From a virus: a DNA stretch of 30,317 bases. Position numbers and translations under genes: made by a program. Position 1 is the stretch's first letter; each line of letters begins with the position of its first letter. The notes beneath the pieces were generated by a model. That model was not told where the DNA came from, did not search any database, and saw nothing but the letters and a program-made list of their open reading frames with translations. Of the stretch, positions 9,586-18,608 are shown one piece after another. The stretch is from the IMG/VR virus record IMGVR_UViG_3300048554_000409, positions 1-30,317 of that record. One strand, 5' to 3'.

Positions 9586-12500
9586 ATGGCAAATAGAATT
9601 CAATTAAGACGCGGTGGGGCTCAAGAATGGGCAAACGCGAATCCAACTCTTGCTCAAGGTGAGTTAGGCATTGAACTTGACACTGGTCGTTTTAAAATCG
9701 GTGACGGTGTTTCTGCTTGGAATACTCTGAGATATGAACGCCCTGTTGAGTCAACTTCCAACACGGCAAATACTCTTGTGCAGAGAGATAGTGATGGCAA
9801 CTTCTCTGCGGGTACTATTACTGCAACTCTGATTGGTAACTCTTCTACTGCTGCACGTTTAGCATCTACTAGACAGATTCAGTTATCTCAAGATATTACC
9901 GCCTCTGGTGTTTTTGATGGTTCTGCAAACCTGAACCTTAATGCCGAATTAACTCTTGTTTCAACTCTTCCACATTATGATGGAACTGGAACTCCTTCAG
10001 CGACATACACTTCTGTTACTGTAGACGCTAAGGGACGTATTATCAATGCTTCAAATCCAACAACTCTTGCTGACTATAACTTAAATGGTACTGTAGAAGG
10101 TCAATCTGCACAAGCATATGATCTAGACCTTGCTGCAATTTCTGGTCTGACCACCACTGGTATTATTTCCAGAACTTCTGGTGGTAATGCGGCAACCAGA
10201 ACTATTACTGGTACTGCAACTAGAATTGCCATTAACGATGGTGCTGGTATTTCGGGCAATCCAACGATTGACCTTATTGTTACTGCTGTTGTCCCTGGTG
10301 ATTACAATACAGAATCCCTCACATCAGTTTCTGGTGTTGGATCCAACTCAGAACCATTTGGTACAGAGACTGTAAACGCAACGAAATTTACAGTTGATGG
10401 TTATGGTCGTCTGACATCCTCAACAAATGTGCCTATCGCTACTGCTACCGAGGGTAGTAAGTATGCTAACTATGATGCAGGCACTGCTTATTCTAGATAT
10501 GCAATCATTCAGAATGCATCAAAAGTCTACCAAGCGATTGCAGACATCGGTGCTGGTGTTGGTGCTCCTACTCATTCCAGTGGTGATACTGGATCATGGC
10601 GTTACCTCGCGGCTGAGGCAACGGAACAGAAGGGACTGGCTAGTTTTGCACAGGAAGATTTCGACGTTGACAGCAACGGGCATGTCACAATCGCCGCACT
10701 AGGTGTAGATAATTTACAATTACAAAATAATCGTATTGGTTTCGCTGACGGTAATACCGTAGAAAATTTTGAACTGGATCAGGAACTTACTGCAACCTCT
10801 GGATACAGAGGATTCAATTATCTTAACTATATTAAAGTTAATGATACGAGCGGTAATCTACTCGTTGGCGCTAATAATACGGGGGACAGCGGAGCTGGCG
10901 AACTTGATGTTAATGTACGGTCGTACTTCTCTGACGCTGATATTACTCTTGACGGCGCTCTTAATCAGACACTGGATAAGACTGGGGATGGTGACCTTAC
11001 CTTCCAGTTAAGTCAGAATACTGCTACAGATAGAAACTTTAACATTCTGACAACTAATGCTGGTTCTGGATCCAGCAACATTATTATTACTGCAGAAGAT
11101 TTAGTTGAAATTAATGCCTCTGAGGGAAGTGGTAAAGTCACTGTAGAAAACGCAAGATTCCAAGCAAACTACATTGCCACAGGTAATGCGACGATGAATC
11201 TTGACCCTGGCGATGATCGTGCTGTAACTGGCACCGTTCGTGTCTGGGGTGACCTCCAAGTCGATGGTGTAACAACTACAGTTAATAGCGCCACCTTACA
11301 AGTTGATGACCCTATCATTACTCTTGGTGGTGATACTGCACCTACAACTGACGATAATTTAGATCGTGGTATTGAGTTCCGCTATTACGATACTCAAGCA
11401 CGCTTAGGTTTCTATGGTTGGGATACTAACTACACTGACTTAGCTGGTCATGGTGGTGGTTATAGTTTCCTCCATGCTGCTACAAATAATACTGAAGTCT
11501 TTAGTGGTACTGCTTCTGGTATCCTTGCAGGTAACGTAAAACTTACATCTGGCACCAACTCAACTACTAATACAACTGGCGACTTGGTAGTTGCTGGTGG
11601 TGTTGGTATTACTCAGGACGTTAACATTGGCGGTTTGCTGGATGTTGATGGTACACTCAGAGCAAATAGCACATCTCGTTTCGATGATACGATGGTGCTC
11701 CGTGGTGCTTCTAAGTCACTACAATTCCAGAATGGTGCAGGCACTGTTAAGTCCGAGATTCATACTACTACAGGTAATGCTGAGTTTGGTGGTATTGTAA
11801 CAGTTACTGGTGCTTGTGATTTTAACAGCACACTGAATGTTGCTAGTTCTGTCCACTTTGAAGCAACTGATGAGCCCACATTTGCATTGAATTCTGGCAC
11901 TGGTGTTTGGGAAATTCAATCCAATGACTATGGTTCATTCCGATTTGATGGTGGTGGATATATTGCTGGCGACTTTATGTTCGACAGCGACGTTGTTATC
12001 AACGGCACAATCCTACAAAAAGAATCTGCTACTGAGGTCTTCAACGAGCAAAACTTCCTGAGAGTTCGTCGTAAGTTTGAATCTGGATCTGTTCAGGTTC
12101 TAACCCCTAGTTATGCTTCACATACTACCTCAAACGCTAGAATCTTTGGTGGTGCTGGTATCGGCACTAGTCTCCACATTGGTGGCACATCTGCCAGCGA
12201 AGGTCTGTTTATTGGTAAGAAAGTCAATTCCGATACAGTCAAGTTCTCTGTCCTAGGTGCATCTGGTAACACTGATATTGAAGGCACTCTCAATGTTGAG
12301 GGTGAAGTTACTATTCAAGATAGTGTAATTATCAATGCTGCCAACGAAGTATTCTCTATTAGAAATGGTTCTGGTGTTGCTAAGTTTGATGTTGATACTG
12401 ATAACGGCAATACCTTAATTGAAGGGACGTTAAATGTTAATGGCACTGTCGATGTTGATGCAGACTTTGCTGTCAGAAACGGCACGACGGATAAATTCTT

Positions 12501-15500
12501 CGTTGATAATGTAACTGGCAATACCGATATCCAAGGCACACTGGATGTCAATGGTGCAACTGAGATTACAAATACTCTGGATGTCAGCAATGCTGTCACA
12601 TTCGACCAGACACTGTTAGTCCAAGGCAACTCTGAGTTTAACGGTACTGTTGATGTTGATGCTAACTTCGCTGTAAGAAGTGGTAGCACGGACAAGATGA
12701 CCGTTGCCTCGTCTTCAGGTAACATTGCAACTGATGGTACATTAGTTGTCCAAGGTCAAACAACCATTAACGATTCACTGATTGTCGATGCTTCTAATGA
12801 AGTCTTCTCCATCAGAAACGGATCTGCTGTTGAGAAGTTTGGTGTTGATGCCGATAACGGTAATACAAATATCGTTGGTACATTAACTGTTGGCGATCCA
12901 ACTCAAGTTAATGACACTTTTGGTGTCACTGATATCGTAACATTTACAAAAAATACCCAACAAACTCTAACTGGTTCTTATTCTGCAGATGGTGCGTTCC
13001 GTCTAACAGGTGGTGTTGGTATTGGTAAGAACCTTGCAGTTAGTGGTGACGCTAGAATTTATGGTGCTACCGAACTTACAGGTGCTCTCGACCTCAATAA
13101 TAATGCCAATATTTCAGGAACACTCCTACAAGGTGGTGGTGCCACATTCCTTTCTAACGTTGAGATTTTAGCAGGCGTTGGTGGTGCTACTAAGTTCCAG
13201 GTAGTTTCTGCAACTGGCAATACTGATATTCGTGGCACTCTAGATATCGGTGGTGATGTAACTGCTGAGTCTGATGTTATTATTACTGGAAATCTGACCG
13301 TCAATGGAACAACAACTACTGTTAACTCTACGACAACAACTCTCGACGACCCTATTATTACTCTGGGTGGTGACACAGCACCATCGTCTAACGACGCTAA
13401 AGATCGTGGTGTTGAATTCCGTTATTACGACGGCTCTGCGAAAATTGGTTTCTTCGGATACGACAGATCCACCAGCGAATTCGCATTCTTAACAAGTGCA
13501 ACCAACTCCTCTGAAGTAGTTAGTGGTACAGATGGTCCTCTTCGTGCTGGTAGTCTTAATCTTACTGGCGCTGGAACATCTCTTGACGTTGATGCTAATG
13601 CCAATATTGATGGCACCTTGACTGTAGATGGTCAAATCGTCTCTCAAGTTTCTTCTGGTCCTGCACTGGTTATTCCTACAACCAATAAGATTAACAATCT
13701 TAACGCAGACTTATTAGATGGTTTAACAACTGCAACCGCTGCAACTGTTTCTACAATTGTCGCTCGTGACTCTTCTGGAGACTTTGCTGCAAATGAGATT
13801 ACGATGGTAACATCGACAGTTAGTGGAGCAGCAACAGTCGGTACAACTCTTGGAGTTACTGGTGCAACAACTCTGAGTTCTACACTTGGAGTTACTAATG
13901 CAACAACACTTAGTAGTACCTTAGCAGTCACTGGTATTACGACTCTTACTGGTCTTCTGAATGCTAATGGTGGCATTGCAGTTGACACTGATAACTTTAC
14001 TGTTAGTGGAACAACTGGTGCAGTTGCAACAGAAAGCACATTAACTGTTGGCAGCACTTCTGATTTTACAGGTGCTATTACAGCGAGTGGCGGAGTTATT
14101 GGTGATATCACTGGTAATTTGGTTGCTGCTATTTCTACTGGTAAGACCTTTAACCCAGAAACCGATAGTACCTATAACTTAGGTGCTAGTACACTAAGGT
14201 GGGCAACTGCATATGTAGATTCACTCAACGCTGGCACAGCTATTACAACTGCTGGAACTCTATCTGTAACCAGCACTTCTAGTTTCACTGGTGAGATTAG
14301 TGCTAATGGTGGCATTGCTCTTGGTGATACCGACAAGGCAACATTCGGTAATGATGACGACATGCAGATCTACTGGAGTGGGTCTCAAAATAGAATTGAT
14401 ACTACTGGTCCATTACAGATTAGAAATAGTAATGCCGCTGGTATTTCTTTATATGATGAAGATAATACCAACTTTATGTTTAAAGCGTTGCCTCTTGGTG
14501 CAATCGAACTTTATCATGATGGCACTAAGACATTTGAAACAACTGCAACAGGTGCAACCCTTACAGGTGTTCTAATTGCAACATCTCTAACTGGTAATGT
14601 TACAGGCGATGTAACTGGTACGGTTTCTAGTATCGCAAACCATAGTACTACTAATCTTACAGAGGGAACCAACCTTTATTACACTGATGAGCGTGTTGAT
14701 GACAGAATTGACGCACTGCTTGTTGCTAGCACAGGCATCACTAAGGTATATGATGACACTGCAGGCACCTATACACTCTCTGTAACGCAGTCAGACGTTA
14801 ATACCGACAATGTAACCGAAGGTTCCACAAACCTCTTCACAACCGCTGCTAGGACCCGTACACACTTCACATATGGTGCAGGTATTGAACTTAGCGGTGC
14901 AGGTGCTCTGAGTGTCACTCAGGCAGACATCAATACTGATAATGTAACTGAAGGTTCTACTAATATCTTCTACACTGAGGCACGATTTGATACAAGTTTT
15001 AATACTAAAGATACTGCCGATCTTCCTGAAGGTACTAACCAGTATTACACTGAGGCAAGGGTTCAAGATAAACTTGATAATGCCTTTGCTCAACTTAGTG
15101 CAATGCTCAACAACCTTGCAACCTCTACCACTCTGACATTGAATCTTTCTGGTGACCCCACACCTGGTGAAGTTGTTACCATGTCGATTGCAAATAATGG
15201 AGGTGGTGGATTCACAGGAGCTTCAGGACTCCCAAATGGAACTATAACTGGACTGGCAACTACTGGTGGTAGTGGTACTGGTTTAACTGTTAATGCTGTA
15301 ATTTCAAGTAATGTTATCACTAATGCTAGTGTTAATGTTGGTGGTGGTAATTATCTCAATGGTGAGACAGTAACAATCGTTAACCCCAATGCTGGTGAAG
15401 TATTATCACTGAACCTAGCATCTCTTGCAGGAGGTTCTGGTTATGCAACTGGAACTGCTCTTGCAACAACTGGTAATGGTACTGATTTAACTGTCGATAT

Positions 15501-15834
15501 CACTGCCTCTGCTGGTGCAATCACCAATGTTACTATCAACGACGGTGGTATTGGATATAGTATCGGTGACACAATCACTATTGTTCAGGCAGGTGGAGCA
15601 GGTGGTACTGTTGATGTAGCAACTGTTGCTACTGATGCTACTCTCACTCTTACCGACGTTACTACAATGGAAATTGGTGCAACTGTGACAGGTGCTACCA
15701 CTGGCACTACAGGAATTATTACTGCTATTGGTTCTACTGCTATCACCGTAGATAATGTTGACGGATTCTTTAAAGTTGGAGAAGTCGTTAGTGCTAATGA
15801 TGTTCAATCACTTGTTGTCGATTCATTCGCTTAA
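9586..15834 (+). CDS. Giant repetitive fibre-like virion protein
   Basis: This 2082-residue protein opens with IQLRRGGAQEWANANPTLAQGELGIELDTGRFKIGDGVSAWNTL (residues 4-47). That is the small domain often found at the N-terminus of phage fibres and Mtd-like receptor-binding proteins. The rest is a chain of beta-rich repeats: VTVDAKGRI-type, NGNTDIxGTLxVNG-type (about 880-1105), two copies of a DDPIITLGGDTAP...RG(I/V)EFRYYD domain, an LNADLLDG motif, DDMQIYWSGSQNRI...GAIELYHDGTKTFETTATG (about 1588-1662) and four TEGTNLYYTEAR-type units. The end (about 1860-2080) is glycine-rich with GGxGY motifs. Residues about 293-340 resemble a carbohydrate-binding module. It lies in the T4 g9-g12 position and is probably an adsorption or baseplate-fibre protein. 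No intramolecular chaperone is evident. Confidence 0.85.
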   Translation: MANRIQLRRGGAQEWANANPTLAQGELGIELDTGRFKIGDGVSAWNTLRYERPVESTSNTANTLVQRDSDGNFSAGTITATLIGNSSTAARLASTRQIQLSQDITASGVFDGSANLNLNAELTLVSTLPHYDGTGTPSATYTSVTVDAKGRIINASNPTTLADYNLNGTVEGQSAQAYDLDLAAISGLTTTGIISRTSGGNAATRTITGTATRIAINDGAGISGNPTIDLIVTAVVPGDYNTESLTSVSGVGSNSEPFGTETVNATKFTVDGYGRLTSSTNVPIATATEGSKYANYDAGTAYSRYAIIQNASKVYQAIADIGAGVGAPTHSSGDTGSWRYLAAEATEQKGLASFAQEDFDVDSNGHVTIAALGVDNLQLQNNRIGFADGNTVENFELDQELTATSGYRGFNYLNYIKVNDTSGNLLVGANNTGDSGAGELDVNVRSYFSDADITLDGALNQTLDKTGDGDLTFQLSQNTATDRNFNILTTNAGSGSSNIIITAEDLVEINASEGSGKVTVENARFQANYIATGNATMNLDPGDDRAVTGTVRVWGDLQVDGVTTTVNSATLQVDDPIITLGGDTAPTTDDNLDRGIEFRYYDTQARLGFYGWDTNYTDLAGHGGGYSFLHAATNNTEVFSGTASGILAGNVKLTSGTNSTTNTTGDLVVAGGVGITQDVNIGGLLDVDGTLRANSTSRFDDTMVLRGASKSLQFQNGAGTVKSEIHTTTGNAEFGGIVTVTGACDFNSTLNVASSVHFEATDEPTFALNSGTGVWEIQSNDYGSFRFDGGGYIAGDFMFDSDVVINGTILQKESATEVFNEQNFLRVRRKFESGSVQVLTPSYASHTTSNARIFGGAGIGTSLHIGGTSASEGLFIGKKVNSDTVKFSVLGASGNTDIEGTLNVEGEVTIQDSVIINAANEVFSIRNGSGVAKFDVDTDNGNTLIEGTLNVNGTVDVDADFAVRNGTTDKFFVDNVTGNTDIQGTLDVNGATEITNTLDVSNAVTFDQTLLVQGNSEFNGTVDVDANFAVRSGSTDKMTVASSSGNIATDGTLVVQGQTTINDSLIVDASNEVFSIRNGSAVEKFGVDADNGNTNIVGTLTVGDPTQVNDTFGVTDIVTFTKNTQQTLTGSYSADGAFRLTGGVGIGKNLAVSGDARIYGATELTGALDLNNNANISGTLLQGGGATFLSNVEILAGVGGATKFQVVSATGNTDIRGTLDIGGDVTAESDVIITGNLTVNGTTTTVNSTTTTLDDPIITLGGDTAPSSNDAKDRGVEFRYYDGSAKIGFFGYDRSTSEFAFLTSATNSSEVVSGTDGPLRAGSLNLTGAGTSLDVDANANIDGTLTVDGQIVSQVSSGPALVIPTTNKINNLNADLLDGLTTATAATVSTIVARDSSGDFAANEITMVTSTVSGAATVGTTLGVTGATTLSSTLGVTNATTLSSTLAVTGITTLTGLLNANGGIAVDTDNFTVSGTTGAVATESTLTVGSTSDFTGAITASGGVIGDITGNLVAAISTGKTFNPETDSTYNLGASTLRWATAYVDSLNAGTAITTAGTLSVTSTSSFTGEISANGGIALGDTDKATFGNDDDMQIYWSGSQNRIDTTGPLQIRNSNAAGISLYDEDNTNFMFKALPLGAIELYHDGTKTFETTATGATLTGVLIATSLTGNVTGDVTGTVSSIANHSTTNLTEGTNLYYTDERVDDRIDALLVASTGITKVYDDTAGTYTLSVTQSDVNTDNVTEGSTNLFTTAARTRTHFTYGAGIELSGAGALSVTQADINTDNVTEGSTNIFYTEARFDTSFNTKDTADLPEGTNQYYTEARVQDKLDNAFAQLSAMLNNLATSTTLTLNLSGDPTPGEVVTMSIANNGGGGFTGASGLPNGTITGLATTGGSGTGLTVNAVISSNVITNASVNVGGGNYLNGETVTIVNPNAGEVLSLNLASLAGGSGYATGTALATTGNGTDLTVDITASAGAITNVTINDGGIGYSIGDTITIVQAGGAGGTVDVATVATDATLTLTDVTTMEIGATVTGATTGTTGIITAIGSTAITVDNVDGFFKVGEVVSANDVQSLVVDSFA
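11269..11553 (+). repeat. First copy of the DDPIITLGGDTAP domain duplication
   Basis: About residues 562-655 of the 2082-residue protein contain TTVNSATLQVDDPIITLGGD, RGIEFRYYD, GFYGWD and NTEVFSGT in order. The same series recurs at about 13300-13566. The DNA of the two copies differs at many synonymous positions, so the duplication is old or both copies came from a common fibre-domain pool. Ends are approximate. Confidence 0.8.
12226..12895 (+). repeat. Tandem coding repeats of the NGNTDIxGTLxVNG type
   Basis: Within the fibre-like gene the motif GNTDIEGTLNVEG recurs as GNTLIEGTLNVNG, GNTDIQGTLDVNG, GNIATDGTLVVQG and GNTNIVGTLTVGD. It alternates with NEVFSIRNGS or DFAVRNGTTDK. The period is roughly 40-60 residues. 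It reads as a long beta-structured fibre shaft. Confidence 0.75.
13300..13566 (+). repeat. Second copy of the DDPIITLGGDTAP domain duplication
   Basis: About residues 1239-1327 contain TTVNSTTTTLDDPIITLGGD, RGVEFRYYD, GFFGYD and NSSEVVSGT in the same order as the first copy. This copy is slightly shorter because it lacks the YTDLAGHGGG insert. Ends are approximate. Confidence 0.8.
13843..13960 (+). repeat. Short tandem repeat TLGVTGATTLSS
   Basis: Three imperfect 36-base units encode TLGVTGATTLSS, TLGVTNATTLSS and TLAVTGITTLTG in the fibre-like gene. Such direct repeats can change copy number by slippage or recombination. Confidence 0.75.
14641..15090 (+). repeat. Four TEGTNLYYTEAR-type repeats
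   Basis: The units are NLTEGTNLYYTDERVDDRI, NVTEGSTNLFTTAARTRTHF, NVTEGSTNIFYTEARFDTSF and DLPEGTNQYYTEARVQDKL. The middle two are preceded by SVTQ(S/A)D(V/I)NTDNVTEG. This unit is common in marine phage fibre proteins and usually precedes the C-terminal region. Confidence 0.8.
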
Positions 15835-15840
15835 TAAAAT

Positions 15841-16647
15841 ATGTCTGCCACAAAACCCGCTTCTAAAACAGAACTAAAAAACTATGCTCTTCGTAGATTA
15901 GGTTTTCCTGCAATTGACATCAACGTGTGTGATGAGCAACTGGATGATCTGATTGAAGAAGCAATTGATTATTTTCAAGAATATTCATATAACGGTAGTT
16001 ATAAAGCATTCATCAAGATTGAAGTAACTGATGCAATTAAGACTGCTGCACAAACAGGCAGTGCTTTAGGTTCTACTGATTGGACAGAAGGGAATGAATA
16101 TGTATCACTTCCTCCTGGAGTGTTAGCAGTTAATCATGCCTACACTCAAATTGGTGCTGCTAGTGTAACTCCTGGTAATATTTTTAATATTAAGTATCAG
16201 ATTTTCTTGAATGACATCTATGCAATGACGCATGGACATATTCTACATTACTTCATGACCTCTCAGTATCTTGAGACTCTTGATTTTATTACTAACTCGG
16301 ATAGAAATCGCAGAGTCAGATTTAATGAATATCAAGGAAGACTTTACCTGGATTTTAATTGGGCAACTCTTCAATCAGGTGACAAGATGGTAGTGGAAGT
16401 TTTGATGCGTCAAGACCCTGATACTTATACTGGGATGTATAATGATGCTTGGTTGAAAGATTATGTTGAGGCATTATTCCAACAGCAATGGGGTCGCAAC
16501 CTGAGTAAGTATGATGGTATTCAAATGCTTGGTGGTGTGACTTTGAATGGTCGTCAGATTCTTGAGGACGCAAGTCAGTTCAAGAAAGACCTTGAAGAAA
16601 CTATTCGTAGCACATACGAACTCCCTCCAATGGACTTAATAGGTTGA
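15841..16647 (+). CDS. 13: Neck protein gp13-like
   Basis: This 268-residue protein (T4 gp13 has 309) begins with SKTELKNYALRRLGFPAIDINVCDEQLDDLIEEAIDYFQEY, the typical start of cyanophage gp13. In T4, gp13 and gp14 form the neck that closes the filled head and joins it to the tail. It is followed after one base by the gp14-like gene and lies in the T4 order 13-14-15. The ATG is seven bases after the preceding stop, with no strong Shine-Dalgarno sequence. Identification rests on N-terminal resemblance and position. Confidence 0.9.
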   Translation: MSATKPASKTELKNYALRRLGFPAIDINVCDEQLDDLIEEAIDYFQEYSYNGSYKAFIKIEVTDAIKTAAQTGSALGSTDWTEGNEYVSLPPGVLAVNHAYTQIGAASVTPGNIFNIKYQIFLNDIYAMTHGHILHYFMTSQYLETLDFITNSDRNRRVRFNEYQGRLYLDFNWATLQSGDKMVVEVLMRQDPDTYTGMYNDAWLKDYVEALFQQQWGRNLSKYDGIQMLGGVTLNGRQILEDASQFKKDLEETIRSTYELPPMDLIG

Positions 16648-16648
16648 T

Positions 16649-17821
16649 ATGACTTATAGAAACGATCCCGCAGAAAATTGCATTCAGTCGGACTATACTA
16701 GTAGTTGCCGACTAAATCTAAACGGTTCTTCCCAGGAACAAATGTTCATGGGCAATCTGATCATTGAGAGTATTGAACTCTATGGTCAGGATATCTATTA
16801 TCTGCCTAGAACGTATGTCAATAAAGACACGATTTTTCAAGAAGTAGAAAGTAGCAATTTTACACAGGCACTTGCTATCAGAGCATATGTTAATAATGTA
16901 GACGGATGGGAAGGTCAAGGAGAACTTCTGAGTAAGTTTGGTGTTCGTATTGAAGACAAGACTACCTTTATCTTTTCTAGAACTAAGTTTACCGAGAAAG
17001 TAGATGATAATGCAGTATTGAATGTGGAGGGTCGTCCTAATGAGGGTGACCTTATTTGGTTTCCAACAACAAAACATTTATTTGAGATTAAGTTTGTAGA
17101 AGCAGAAAGACCTTTCTATCAGTTAGGTAAGGGTTATGTCTGGGAATGCCAGTGCGAACTCTTTGAGTATAGTGACGAACAACTTGATACAGGTGTTGCA
17201 GCAATTGATGCTATCGAAACGGCATTTGCCAATTCTATTAAGTTGGTTATGGATGCTGGCGGTTCAGGAGACTTCACAGTTGGTGAAGAAATTGTCGGTG
17301 ATCTATATCTTGCTGCAGCAACAGCAGCAATCACTGGGGACGCAGTAAGTTCCTTTACAATTACTGATGGTGGTGAGCATTATAAATCAGCATTGCCACC
17401 TACAGTTACTATTACAGGAGGTGGTGGAAGTGGAGCAACAGGAACAGCGGTGGTTTCGGCTACAGGGATTGTTACTGGCATTACTGTCACAGCTGGTGGT
17501 ACTGGTTATACTAGTGCCCCATCTGTTGCGATTGACTACTCACCAAAAGACTCTAGAGCAGAAGTCAAGTCCTGGAATAGTTCTTCAAGAGAACTCCAAG
17601 TCATCAATAGAACAGGAACCTTCAATACTTCAGAAACAATTAAGGGAATAACATCAGGTGCTCTCTGGAGTCCTGAATCTTATAACACTCTAAATAATAC
17701 TAATACCGCTGATAGCATTGACCAGAACTATAGTTTTGAAACTGCTGATGACGATATTATAGATTTTACTGAAGGTAATCCCTTCGGTTCTATTGGATCC
17801 ACCACTGATACTACAATCTGA
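16649..17821 (+). CDS. 14: Neck protein gp14-like with a glycine-rich insertion
   Basis: This 390-residue protein matches T4 gp14 (256 residues) over its first half. Here it has [21 protein letters not shown], where T4 has [41 protein letters not shown] aligns with [40 protein letters not shown] and PFYQLG align with [20 protein letters not shown] and PFYQLG. Residues about 205-340 are extra: a [11 protein letters not shown] segment, a GG-rich stretch with ITDGGEHY and [14 protein letters not shown], then [23 protein letters not shown]. The C-terminus ends in a NPFGSIG-type tail. It probably works with gp13 at the head-tail junction. The stop overlaps the gp15 start as TGATG. Confidence 0.92.
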   Translation: [390 protein letters not shown]

Positions 17822-18606
17822 TGTTAGGCACATATTCATATCACGAGATTTTTAGAAAGACTATTGTAGCGTTCGGTACGTTGTTCAACAATATTGAACT
17901 TCGTCGCTCTACTGAAGTGATGAAAGTGCCTCTGGCATATGGTCCAAAACAAAAGTTTTTAGCACGTCTCGATCAAAATCCTGACCCTACAAACAAAAGA
18001 ACTCAGATTACTCTTCCTAGAATCTCTTTTGAGATTAATGGTATTACCTACGACAATGCTAGAAAGGTATCTCCAACTCAAAAAATTAAGATTGCAAAGG
18101 ACGGTGATGCAAATAAAAATGTATTCATGCCTGTTCCTTACAATTTATCATTTGAGTTAGCAATCATTTCTAAAAATCAAGAAGATGGACTACAAATTTT
18201 AGAACAGATTCTTCCATATTTTCAACCACATTTTAATCTGTCAGTTAAACTGCTTCCTGATATTAATGAAACTAAGGATGTTCCTGTTATCCTGACTAAT
18301 GTTGATTATGAAGATGACTATGAGGGAGATTTTGCTACTCGTAGAGCAATCACTTATACTCTACAATTTACGGTAAAGACTTATCTATACGGTCCTGTTA
18401 CCGAGTCCAAGATTATCAAAAAGGCAATCACGGATATGTACACAAGTATCGATACTTCTTCTGCACCTAGAGAAGTTCGATATACAATTCAACCAGATCC
18501 GTTAGATGCTGATGCTGATGACGATTTTGGATTTGGTATTGTTGATGAAGACTTTACCGATAACAAGAAACGTAATCCCGTAAGCGGAGCGGATGAGGTT
18601 ATTTAA
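17821..18606 (+). CDS. 15: Tail completion / sheath stabiliser gp15-like
   Basis: This 261-residue protein is close in size to T4 gp15 (272). It shares the start pattern (GTYSYHEIFRKTIVAFGTLFNNIELRR) and the segment EQILPYFQPHFN (residues 128-139), which is identical to T4. In T4 a gp15 hexamer caps the finished tail tube and sheath and binds the neck. The gene overlaps the stop of g14 by one base and is followed two bases later by the small terminase gene. The C-terminus is acidic (DPLDADADDDFGFGIVDEDF). Confidence 0.95.
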   Translation: MLGTYSYHEIFRKTIVAFGTLFNNIELRRSTEVMKVPLAYGPKQKFLARLDQNPDPTNKRTQITLPRISFEINGITYDNARKVSPTQKIKIAKDGDANKNVFMPVPYNLSFELAIISKNQEDGLQILEQILPYFQPHFNLSVKLLPDINETKDVPVILTNVDYEDDYEGDFATRRAITYTLQFTVKTYLYGPVTESKIIKKAITDMYTSIDTSSAPREVRYTIQPDPLDADADDDFGFGIVDEDFTDNKKRNPVSGADEVI

Positions 18607-18608
18607 TT

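Noticed and set aside
13843-13960. CRISPR-like spaced repeats
   Set aside because: The repeats are in frame, contiguous and encode a repeated peptide in a large fibre-like gene; there are no unique spacers.
12315-14111. Long minus-strand frames (12315-12725 and 13644-14111)
   Set aside because: They are mirror images of the Thr/Asn/Gly-rich repeats of the fibre-like gene, giving Val/Ser/Pro-rich low-complexity protein without start signals.
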